Source of the DNA: Dongia sedimenti
GTDB taxonomy: Bacteria; Pseudomonadota; Alphaproteobacteria; Dongiales; Dongiaceae
Assembly (NCBI GenBank): GCA_030715195.1
Contig: JAUYVI010000005.1
Coordinates: 124,001-188,000, forward strand
DNA length: 64,000 nucleotides
Direction of reading: 5' to 3'
Every line of letters starts with the position of its first letter. Position 1 is the first letter of the stretch. Made by a program: the position numbers and the translations under genes. The notes beneath the pieces were generated by a model that ran no database searches, had not been told where the DNA came from, and was given only the letters and a program-made list of their open reading frames with translations. This document shows, piece by piece, positions 54,636 through 61,634 of the stretch.

Positions 54636-56015
54636 ATGCAGGATCTCGAGCAGATCGACACCAGTTTCTTCTCCGCCGAGCGCGAAGCCGAGCTCGACGT
54701 GGTCGGCACGACCGTCCCCCGCGTCGATGCCCGCGCCCATGTCACCGGCAAGACCCAGTTCTACGAGGATGTCAGCTTTCCCGGCATGCTGCACCTGAAG
54801 ATGGCGCGCTCGACGCGGCATCACGCGCTGCTGAAGAAGGTCGATACGTCGGCCGCCGCGAAAGTGCCCGGCTTCGTCCGCGCGCTGACGCACAAGGACG
54901 TGCCGAACAACTGGTACACCATCCTGCGGCTGATCGGCGTCGAGCCCAATGACGAGCCGGTCCTGCCCGAGGACCGCGTGCTGTTCGCCGGCGAGCAGAT
55001 CGTCGCCATTCTCGCCGAGACCGCCGAGGCCGCGGGCGAGGCGGCTGCCAAGGTGAAGATCGACTACAAGGACCTGCCGGCGGTGTTCGATGTCGAAGAG
55101 GCGCTGAAGCCCGGCACGCCGGCGATCAAGCCGCATGGCAAGAACCACTTCGTCTATGAAGGCCATCATTGCCGTCGCATCCGTTTCGGCGATGTCGACA
55201 AGGCCTTCGCCCAGGCCGACCATGTGATCGAGCACCGCTATCAATCGGCACCGATCGAGCATGCGCCGACCGAGACGACGGGGTGCATCGTGAAGCCCGA
55301 AGGCGACGGCCGCTTCACCATCCATTCCAACACCCAGGCCTGCTATTTCACCCTGGACAACGCGGCGCTGATCGTCGGCCTGCCGTTCAACAAGCTGCGG
55401 GTGAAGGGCGGCACGGTCGGCGGCGGCTTCGGCGGCAAGGTGGATGTGATCGTCGAGCCGATCGCCATCCTCGCCGCCATGCTGACCCAGCGGCCGGTCA
55501 AATACGCCTATAGCCGCGAAGAGGAGATGCAGGTCTCCTCGCCCCGCGCCGCCGAGCGCATCTATATCAAGGACGGGATCATGAAGGACGGGCGGATCAT
55601 CGCCCGCAAGGTGACGCTCTATGTCGATGCCGGCGCCTATTCGCGCCACAGCCCCTACGGCACGACCAAGGCCGCCGCGCATATGCCCGGGCCCTACAGC
55701 ATCCCCAATGTTTGGGTCGATGCGCATTGCGTCTACACCAACCGCACGCCGTCCTCGGCGATGCGCGGCTTCGGCGTCACCATCGGCGACTTCGCGCTGG
55801 AATCCCAGATGGACCGGATCGCGCGGCTGCTGAAGATGGACCCGATTGAGCTCCGCATGCTGAACGCCTATCGCGACGGCGACATGAAGGCCCATCGCAA
55901 GAAGGCGGAAGGCTGTGCGCTGGTCGAGGTGATGCAGAAGGCGGCGGAGATGACCGGCCGCAACCTGCCGGAGCGCTTCAGGAAGATGAGCTCCCTCAAC
56001 AAGGAGGGCGTGTGA
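54636..56015 (+). CDS. Molybdenum hydroxylase large subunit, N-terminal part (L subunit)
   Basis: 459 residues. Equivalent to the first part of a single-chain large subunit: an a/b hammerhead domain (about 30-140) and the first molybdopterin-binding domain, with GGTVGGGFGGKVDV (about 258-272) and the active-site loop PSSAMRGFGVTIGDFALESQ (about 375-395). The loop lacks the AYRCSFR of CO dehydrogenase, so this is not CoxL. It ends at an ordinary stop, one base before the ATG of the next gene; a ribosome binding site (aaggagggc) lies inside its last codons. Normally the chain continues. ATG 54636 follows aggaggcggg. Confidence 0.9.
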   Translation: MQDLEQIDTSFFSAEREAELDVVGTTVPRVDARAHVTGKTQFYEDVSFPGMLHLKMARSTRHHALLKKVDTSAAAKVPGFVRALTHKDVPNNWYTILRLIGVEPNDEPVLPEDRVLFAGEQIVAILAETAEAAGEAAAKVKIDYKDLPAVFDVEEALKPGTPAIKPHGKNHFVYEGHHCRRIRFGDVDKAFAQADHVIEHRYQSAPIEHAPTETTGCIVKPEGDGRFTIHSNTQACYFTLDNAALIVGLPFNKLRVKGGTVGGGFGGKVDVIVEPIAILAAMLTQRPVKYAYSREEEMQVSSPRAAERIYIKDGIMKDGRIIARKVTLYVDAGAYSRHSPYGTTKAAAHMPGPYSIPNVWVDAHCVYTNRTPSSAMRGFGVTIGDFALESQMDRIARLLKMDPIELRMLNAYRDGDMKAHRKKAEGCALVEVMQKAAEMTGRNLPERFRKMSSLNKEGV

Positions 56016-56016
56016 C

Positions 56017-57027
56017 ATGGCGAAGCTGAAAGGCCACGGCATTGCCGCCGTCAATTATCCGACCGGCATGAATCTCGGCGGCGATCCAAGCCAGGCGCTG
56101 ATCCATGCCACCACCACCGGCAGCTTCGTGATCACGCTCTCCTCGGTCGATCTCGGCCAGGGCCTGAAGACCGTGATGGCGCAGATCGGCGCCGAGACGC
56201 TCGGCGTGCCGGTGGGCACGGTCTGGGTCGATACCGCCGACACCGATACCGGCCCGCATTGCATGGGCACCTTTGCCAGCCGCGGCACGCACCGGATCGG
56301 CAATGCGATCATCATGGCGGCCAAGGAAGCGCGTTCGGTGATGCTTGATGTGGCCGCCGAGGAGCTGGAAGTCGATCCCGCCGATCTGCTCACCGACGGC
56401 AAAGGCAACGTCCATGTGAAGGGATCGCCCGAGAAATCGGTCGCGGTGATCAACGTGGCGCTGGCGGCGCATTTCAAATACGGCAAGACCATCTCCGGCC
56501 GCGGCATCTTCATGAAGCCGAAAAGCGATGTGGTGCCCGAGACCGGCGAGATGAACCCGGATTCGGCCCAGGCCCATGCCTGCACCGTCGCCGAGGTCGA
56601 GGTCGATGACGAGACCGGCGAGGTCGCCGTGCTGAAGCTGACCAATGCCTATGAAATCGGCCGGGCGATGAACCCCGCCATGGCGCATCAGCAGATCGTT
56701 GGCGGCGCCTGGATGGGCATGAGCCATGCGCTCTACGAGACGACCGAGCCGTACTATCCCGATCGCGCCCACGGGCCGCTGGATTTCAGCGAATACCTGA
56801 TGCCCGGCCCTGGTGACATTGCGGTGATGGAGAGCGCCATCATCGAGCGCCCGGCCGCCAACGGTCCCTATGGCGCCAAGGGCATCGGCGAGATGACCGC
56901 CAATTCGCCGATCGCCGCCATCGCCAATGCGATCTTCGACGCCTGCGGCGTGCGCGTGGACTCGATGCCGATCACGCCGGAGAAGGTGTTGCGCGGCCTC
57001 GACGCCCTGAAGAACGCCGCCGAATAA
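56017..57027 (+). CDS. Molybdenum hydroxylase large subunit, C-terminal part (M subunit)
   Basis: 336 residues. Equivalent to the second molybdopterin-binding domain. Segments SVDLGQGLKTVMAQIGAETLGVP, TGPHCMGTFASRGTHRIGNAI and the C-terminal GPYGAKGIGEMTANSPIAAIANAI are typical; the conserved catalytic glutamate is E292 in GIGEM. With the L subunit it totals 795 residues, close to a normal single large subunit. Its own start codon and ribosome binding site make this a natural split, not a frameshift. The gene order F-S-L-M matches the nicotinate dehydrogenase operon of Eubacterium barkeri. Substrate unknown; an N-heterocycle or aromatic is a guess. Confidence 0.88.
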   Translation: MAKLKGHGIAAVNYPTGMNLGGDPSQALIHATTTGSFVITLSSVDLGQGLKTVMAQIGAETLGVPVGTVWVDTADTDTGPHCMGTFASRGTHRIGNAIIMAAKEARSVMLDVAAEELEVDPADLLTDGKGNVHVKGSPEKSVAVINVALAAHFKYGKTISGRGIFMKPKSDVVPETGEMNPDSAQAHACTVAEVEVDDETGEVAVLKLTNAYEIGRAMNPAMAHQQIVGGAWMGMSHALYETTEPYYPDRAHGPLDFSEYLMPGPGDIAVMESAIIERPAANGPYGAKGIGEMTANSPIAAIANAIFDACGVRVDSMPITPEKVLRGLDALKNAAE

Positions 57028-57060
57028 CCCGTTTCCTTTAAAGCAACCGGAGAGAAGAGA

Positions 57061-57369
57061 ATGATCAAGGTGATGTCGCTGATGAAGCGCAAGGAAGGCA
57101 TGAGCTTCGCCGACTACAAGAAATGGGCGCTGGAGGAGCATCCGAAGCTCGCCCGCGGCGTGCCCGGCATGAAGAAGTACCAGGTCGATGTCGTGGTGAA
57201 GGACGACCCGGCCAACACCTATGACTCGGTCAGCGAGATGTGGTTCGAGAGCGAGGAAGCCATGGCGGCCGCCTTCGCGACCGACGGCGGCAAGGCCGCC
57301 GGCGCCGACGCGGCGGCCCATGTCAGCAACCGGGTCCGCGTGGTGACCCAGGAGCACCCGCAGTTCTGA
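57061..57369 (+). CDS. EthD-domain (dimeric alpha-beta barrel) protein
   Basis: 102 residues. The EthD/ferredoxin-like fold family: MIKVMSLMKRKEGMSFADYKKWALEEHPKLARGVPGMKKYQVDVV, with the conserved pattern HpxxAxxxPGxxxY and a terminal beta strand. EthD proteins often act as monooxygenase-like or accessory proteins in aromatic and ether degradation operons. ATG 57061 is preceded by ggagagaaga. It is 33 bp after the M subunit in the same operon. Its exact role here is unknown. Confidence 0.85.
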   Translation: MIKVMSLMKRKEGMSFADYKKWALEEHPKLARGVPGMKKYQVDVVVKDDPANTYDSVSEMWFESEEAMAAAFATDGGKAAGADAAAHVSNRVRVVTQEHPQF

Positions 57370-57373
57370 CCTG

Positions 57374-58267
57374 ATGGCCAAAGAGACCCGCAGCAGGAAG
57401 CCCGCCTTCGACTCCAGCACGAGCGTCGCCGCCGTGCTGGAGCAGGCGGGCTATCTGGCCGATGAAGGCCTGGCGACCGCGGTTCAACTCGCGATGGCCT
57501 TGCAAAAGCCGTTGCTGCTGGAAGGCGAGCCCGGTGTCGGCAAGACCGAGATCGCGCGCGCCCTGTCCGCGGCGCTGTCGCGCGACCTCATCCGCCTGCA
57601 ATGCTACGAGGGCATCGACGCCGCGCAGGCGCTCTACGAATGGAACTACGCCAAGCAGCTCCTGGCGGTCCGGGCCGGCAGCGAGACGGCCGGCGTCGAC
57701 GACGTCTTCAACGAGCGCTTCCTGGTCGAGCGGCCGCTGCTGAAGGCCTTGCGTTCCGGCCAAGGCGCCGTCCTGTTGGTCGATGAGGTCGACCGCGCCG
57801 ATGCCGAGTTCGAGGCCTTCCTCCTGGAGTTCCTCGGCGACTTCCAGATCACCGTGCCGGAGCTCGGCACCATCAAGGCGACGCATCCGCCCTTCGTCGT
57901 GCTGACCTCGAACCGCACCCGCGAGCTGCACGACGCCTTGAAGCGGCGTTGCCTCTATCACTGGATCGACTTCCCGGAACCGGCGCGGGAGCGGCGAATC
58001 CTCGAGTTGAAAGTGCCCGGCCTCACCGAAGCCGCCGCGTCGTCGCTGGTCGATGCGGTCAACGGCATCCGGCGCCTGGCGCTGCTGAAGAAGCCGGGCA
58101 TCGCCGAATCGATCGAATGGGCGCGTGCCGGACAGGTGCTGGTCGATGGCGGCAACGATTGGCCGACCGCCTTGCGCCGCGCGCTCGGGCTGCTGGTCAA
58201 GGACCAGGACGATCTCGAAACCGTGCTGGCCGAAGGCGCGCCGCTGCTCCGCGCGGTCAATGGCTGA
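57374..58267 (+). CDS. MoxR-type AAA ATPase (CoxD-like)
   Basis: 297 residues. AAA+ ATPase of the MoxR family. Walker A GEPGVGKTE (residues 51-59), Walker B VLLVDEVDRAD (about 138), sensor-1 VVLTSNRTREL. The sequence YEGIDAAQALYEWNYAKQLL is typical of CoxD-like members, which help mature the active site of molybdenum hydroxylases together with a VWA protein. It starts 4 bp past the EthD gene and overlaps the VWA gene by 8 bp. Confidence 0.92.
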   Translation: MAKETRSRKPAFDSSTSVAAVLEQAGYLADEGLATAVQLAMALQKPLLLEGEPGVGKTEIARALSAALSRDLIRLQCYEGIDAAQALYEWNYAKQLLAVRAGSETAGVDDVFNERFLVERPLLKALRSGQGAVLLVDEVDRADAEFEAFLLEFLGDFQITVPELGTIKATHPPFVVLTSNRTRELHDALKRRCLYHWIDFPEPARERRILELKVPGLTEAAASSLVDAVNGIRRLALLKKPGIAESIEWARAGQVLVDGGNDWPTALRRALGLLVKDQDDLETVLAEGAPLLRAVNG

Positions 58268-59369
58268 GTCTGCCGCCGCCGCTCACGTCACCGGCTTCCT
58301 CGCTGCCTTGCGCGAAGCCGGCATCGCCGCGCCGCACCAGAAGCAGCAGGATTTCCTGCAAACGCTGCAGGCCGCGCCGCCGGCAACGCGCCGCGGCCTC
58401 TATTGGCAGGCGCGCATCACCTTGACCGGATCGAAGGAGGAGATCGACCGCTTCGACTCGGTCTTCGAGACCTGGTTCGGCGAAGTCCAGTCGGGCGTGA
58501 AACCGGCCGAGCCGGATTCCGATGGCGAAGAGGTGCGCAGGCCCGATTCGCTCCATGGCGGGACCGTGCCTTTGCCGCTGGCTCCGGGCGAAGGCACCGG
58601 CCAGGCCGCGAGCGCCGACGATCTCCTGAACCGCATGGCGCCGCGCCGTAGCAGCGCGCAGGAGCAGGCGCTGATCAAGCGCGCACGCCGTGCCGCCGAG
58701 CGCTGCTTGCCGCGGCGTCCGTCTTTGCGCCTGCGACCGAGCCCGGCGCGCGACGTGATCGATCTCCGCCGCATGATCCGCGCCGCCGCCCGCCATGGCG
58801 GCGAGCTCATCCGCTTCCGCTACCGCGCCCGGCCGATGAAGAAGCGGCCGGTGCTGCTCTTCGTCGATGTCTCCGGCTCGCTCAAAGGCCTGACGCCGGA
58901 CTACCTGCGTTTCGCACGCGCGCTCGGCGAGACTTCCGCCAAGGTCGAGGTGTTCTCCTTCGGCACCCGGCTGACGCGTCTCACCGATGCGCTGCTCGGC
59001 GGAGTCCTCGACCGCGCCTTGCGGCGGGTCGCGACCAAGGTCGAAGACTTCGAAGGCGGGACGCAGATCGGCCGGTCGCTCACCGATTTCTTCGCCCATC
59101 GGCAATATGCCGGTCTCGCGCGCGGCGCCGTGGTGATTATCCTCTCCGACGGGCTGGAGCGCGGCGATCCCGCGCTGCTGGTCCATGCCGTGCGGCGCTT
59201 GCGCCGGCTGGCCGAGCGCCTGGTCTGGCTGACGCCCTTGAAGCGCGATGCCGACTATCGGCCGGTCACCCGCGCCATGGCGGCGGTCGCACCCACTCTC
59301 GATCACATCGGCGGCGCGGCCTCGCTGGAAGCCCTCGCCGCCGACATAGCGGAATGGACAAGGTCATGA
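58260..59369 (+). CDS. VWA-domain protein (CoxE-like)
   Basis: 369 residues. A von Willebrand factor A domain occupies the C-terminal half with the MIDAS motif DVSGSLKG (D203, S205, S207), and VIILSDGLERGDP near the second site. The N-terminal half is basic and charged. CoxE proteins act with CoxD in maturation of CO dehydrogenase and related molybdenum hydroxylases. It overlaps MoxR by 8 bp (the ATG at 58260 lies inside that gene) and overlaps the next gene by 16 bp, so the operon is tightly coupled. Confidence 0.88.
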   Translation: MAESAAAAHVTGFLAALREAGIAAPHQKQQDFLQTLQAAPPATRRGLYWQARITLTGSKEEIDRFDSVFETWFGEVQSGVKPAEPDSDGEEVRRPDSLHGGTVPLPLAPGEGTGQAASADDLLNRMAPRRSSAQEQALIKRARRAAERCLPRRPSLRLRPSPARDVIDLRRMIRAAARHGGELIRFRYRARPMKKRPVLLFVDVSGSLKGLTPDYLRFARALGETSAKVEVFSFGTRLTRLTDALLGGVLDRALRRVATKVEDFEGGTQIGRSLTDFFAHRQYAGLARGAVVIILSDGLERGDPALLVHAVRRLRRLAERLVWLTPLKRDADYRPVTRAMAAVAPTLDHIGGAASLEALAADIAEWTRS

Positions 59370-60265
59370 ACACGATTTCCATCGTCGACGCGCATCATCA
59401 CATCTGGCGGCAGGACGACCTCGCCTGGCTGAAGGGTCCGATGCAGCCGCGCATCTTCGGTCCCTATGAGCCGATCCGGCGGGATTACCCGATCGCGGAA
59501 TATCTCGCCGATCTCGCGGGGACCGGCGTGGAAGCCTCGGTCTATTGCCAGACCAACTGGCCGGCGAAAGGTGAGCTCACCGAGGTCGAATGGGTCGATG
59601 CCGAATCGAAGAAGAGCAGCGGCGTGCTGCAGGGCATGACCGCTTATTGCAATCTCCTCGTCGAGGACGCGCCGGCCATGCTGGCGGCCGAGGCAAAGGC
59701 TTCGAAGCTGGTGCGCGGCATCCGCATGCAGCTGCACTGGCACGAGAATCCGCTCTATCGCTTCGCGCCGCGCCCGGACCTGATGCACGAGCCCCTCTTC
59801 CGCAAGAACCTGGCGAAGCTGCAGGATCACGGCTGGCTGTTCGAGCTGCAGGTCTTCACCAGCCAGATGCAGGACGCGGCCGAGCTCATCAAGGCCTTCC
59901 CCGGAATCAACTTCGTGCTGCTCCATGCCGGCATGCTGGAGGATCTCTCCGCCGCGGGCCGCGCCGCCTGGCGCGAGGGGATGCAGCGGCTGGCGCAACT
60001 TCCCAATCTCTATGTGAAGCTCTCTGGCCTCGGCACCTTCATCCATCGTGTGGACCAGGCGCATATCGCCGACATCGCCTTGCCGACCATCGAGATGTTC
60101 GGTGCGGGGCGTTGTGTGTTCGGTTCCAACTTCCCGATCGAGAAGCTGTGGTCGCGCTATGCGGATCTGGTGAACGCCTATCGCGGCGCGCTCGCCGGCC
60201 TGCCTGACGCGGATCAAGCGCGTGTCTTTTCGGGCACAGCGCGTCAGCTCTACGGCCTCGCCTGA
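59354..60265 (+). CDS. Amidohydrolase family protein
   Basis: 303 residues. Amidohydrolase 2 (pyrone dicarboxylate hydrolase/amidohydrolase) TIM barrel. Metal motif DAHHHIWRQDDL at the N-terminus; the barrel continues with GIRMQLHWHENPLYRFA, LLHAGMLEDL, VKLSGLG and the final FGSNFPIE. The first Met (59354) overlaps the CoxE stop; the ATG at 59366 is equally possible. It is likely the hydrolase that opens a ring or lactone produced by the hydroxylase, by operon logic only. Confidence 0.87.
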   Translation: MDKVMNTISIVDAHHHIWRQDDLAWLKGPMQPRIFGPYEPIRRDYPIAEYLADLAGTGVEASVYCQTNWPAKGELTEVEWVDAESKKSSGVLQGMTAYCNLLVEDAPAMLAAEAKASKLVRGIRMQLHWHENPLYRFAPRPDLMHEPLFRKNLAKLQDHGWLFELQVFTSQMQDAAELIKAFPGINFVLLHAGMLEDLSAAGRAAWREGMQRLAQLPNLYVKLSGLGTFIHRVDQAHIADIALPTIEMFGAGRCVFGSNFPIEKLWSRYADLVNAYRGALAGLPDADQARVFSGTARQLYGLA

Positions 60266-60405
60266 GGCGGATTCGTCACGGATTTTCCGCGCGCTAACCG
60301 GGGAACGCCGAAGCGGCTTGCCGCGGCAGGCTTTCCTATGCACCATATCGGAATACGCGGCCGGACGCGCAGTCCCCGCTCATCTCGCCCAACGGGAGTT
60401 TCGGC

Positions 60406-60927
60406 ATGGACGCCAGGGAAAAGGACGTCAGGATCGCGGACGTGAAGCGCGCGGCCGCCGATTATGCACTGGCCCGCGACGGCGACGGACGGCGCGCCGC
60501 GACCATTCTGACCTTGCGCGCCCTCTGGGAGCTCGCCGCCGCATCCGGCGCGCCGGTCGAAGGCCTCTCCGTCGTCAACAAGCTGGTCCAGGCGTTGGAA
60601 GAGCTCAATCGCGGCACCACGCCGGCGCTGCTCGAGGCCGGGAAGGAAAACGGCGGCGAGAAAAAATCCGGTGCCTCCGCCGATCTCGCCCTGGCGGCCG
60701 CCTTGGTCGATGCGCTCAATCAGTATGAGAAGATGCCGATCCAGGAGGCGATCGACTACGTCGCGTCCAAACGCGGCTTGAGCGCCAGCAACCTGAAGAA
60801 CGTCCGGCAGCGGTTGCGCTCGAAGTCGTCGAAGGATGCCGGCCAGCCGCATTACCAGGCGGCACTCTCCACCATCGCCGCGCAGCCGGATCCGGCGCGC
60901 GCCATCCGCGTGCAGCTGGCGAAATAG
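60406..60927 (+). CDS. Hypothetical protein
   Basis: 173 residues, soluble, no signal peptide or membrane span, no recognised motif. It is helical and alanine-rich. Residues 120-155 (MPIQEAIDYVASKRGLSASNLKNVRQRLRSK) look like a short helix-turn-helix-type or DNA-binding segment with a basic end, but this is only a suggestion. The ATG 60406 follows cgggagtttcggc. It has its own upstream gap of 140 bp, in which I see nothing, so it may not belong to the hydroxylase operon. Confidence 0.65.
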   Translation: MDAREKDVRIADVKRAAADYALARDGDGRRAATILTLRALWELAAASGAPVEGLSVVNKLVQALEELNRGTTPALLEAGKENGGEKKSGASADLALAAALVDALNQYEKMPIQEAIDYVASKRGLSASNLKNVRQRLRSKSSKDAGQPHYQAALSTIAAQPDPARAIRVQLAK

Positions 60928-60960
60928 CAGAGAGGCCGCGTCCTGGTCTCGCGCTTCATT

Positions 60961-61083
60961 CCCAGCTCGGTCGTCACCCCAAGGCTTGGCCTTGGGGTCC
61001 ACGAGTTTCCATCTACGAACAGGGAGTAAGCCGAAACAAACTCGTGGATGCCAAGGCCAAGCCTTGGCATGACGGAGCTTGGG
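60961..61083. repeat. Bipartite intergenic palindromic repeat (BIME/RIME-like)
   Basis: Two arms, 60961-61008 and 61038-61083, are near-perfect reverse complements around a 29-base centre. Each arm also folds alone, with ccaaggc pairing with gccttgg. The outer ends (cccagctc...gagcttggg) and the inner caCGAGTTT/AAACTCGtg match. It lies between the hypothetical gene and the convergent DUF1488 gene. It shares the 'cgtcat ... atgacg' plan with the repeat at 43311. Confidence 0.75.
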
Positions 61084-61117
61084 ATCCGCTGAAAGAGCCC
61101 TCGCTGATCGACAGCGC

Positions 61118-61414
61118 CTAGCTCAGCGCGACGCCGCGGCGGTTGAGATCGGCGGTCGTCACCACGACCTTGCCGACAAAATCGACCACGCCGACTTCGT
61201 ATTTCTTGCGCACCATGGCGGCAATGGTCGGGCGATGTTCCTCGAACAGCGCGAGCAGTTCTTCGGTGCTGGCGCCGTCGCGATTGCCGAGCTGCTCGAG
61301 CACGCGGCGGCTGATCGAGCAGACCAGCGGCTTGCCGTCATACTCCGCCTCGAACTCGATCATGGTCTTGGCGCGGTCGTGCAGGGATGTCGGTGATACG
61401 AGCTGAAAGGACAA
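61118..61414 (-). CDS. DUF1488 family protein
   Basis: 98 residues. DUF1488 signatures: SFQLVSPTSLHDRAKTMIEFEAEYDGKPLVCSISRRVLEQL and FEEHRPTIAAMVRKKYE. Function unknown; cytoplasmic. A longer open frame exists upstream (to 61489), but a TTG at 61414 with GGGGAGG spaced six bases upstream gives exactly the usual family beginning, so I chose it. It is convergent with the hypothetical gene, with the repeat element between them. Confidence 0.75.
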   Translation of the reverse strand: MSFQLVSPTSLHDRAKTMIEFEAEYDGKPLVCSISRRVLEQLGNRDGASTEELLALFEEHRPTIAAMVRKKYEVGVVDFVGKVVVTTADLNRRGVALS

Positions 61415-61634
61415 GACGAACCTCCCCGGGGCTTCCCCGGCATTCAAACGTTGCCCCGATGACATCCGCGCTCTCGCCGACCCACTCACCCAGGCTCAGC
61501 GAGATCAAGAGGATGGTGATCGCAGAGCGGCACCGCAATACCGGACGGGCGTGAAATTTTTGCGCTTGAGCGGATGGCGCTTTCGTGAATGGTGCTCACG
61601 TTGCGCTGCGGTCGCGCGTGACGCAGCGCAACAG

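Noticed and set aside
54636..57027. Sequencing frameshift or stop splitting one large molybdenum hydroxylase subunit
   Set aside because: The second part has its own ATG and ribosome binding site, and the F-S-L-M order matches a known split enzyme. Not fully excluded.
53249..59369. CO dehydrogenase (cox) operon
   Set aside because: The active-site loop lacks the AYRCSFR signature of CoxL; only the CoxD/CoxE-like genes resemble cox.
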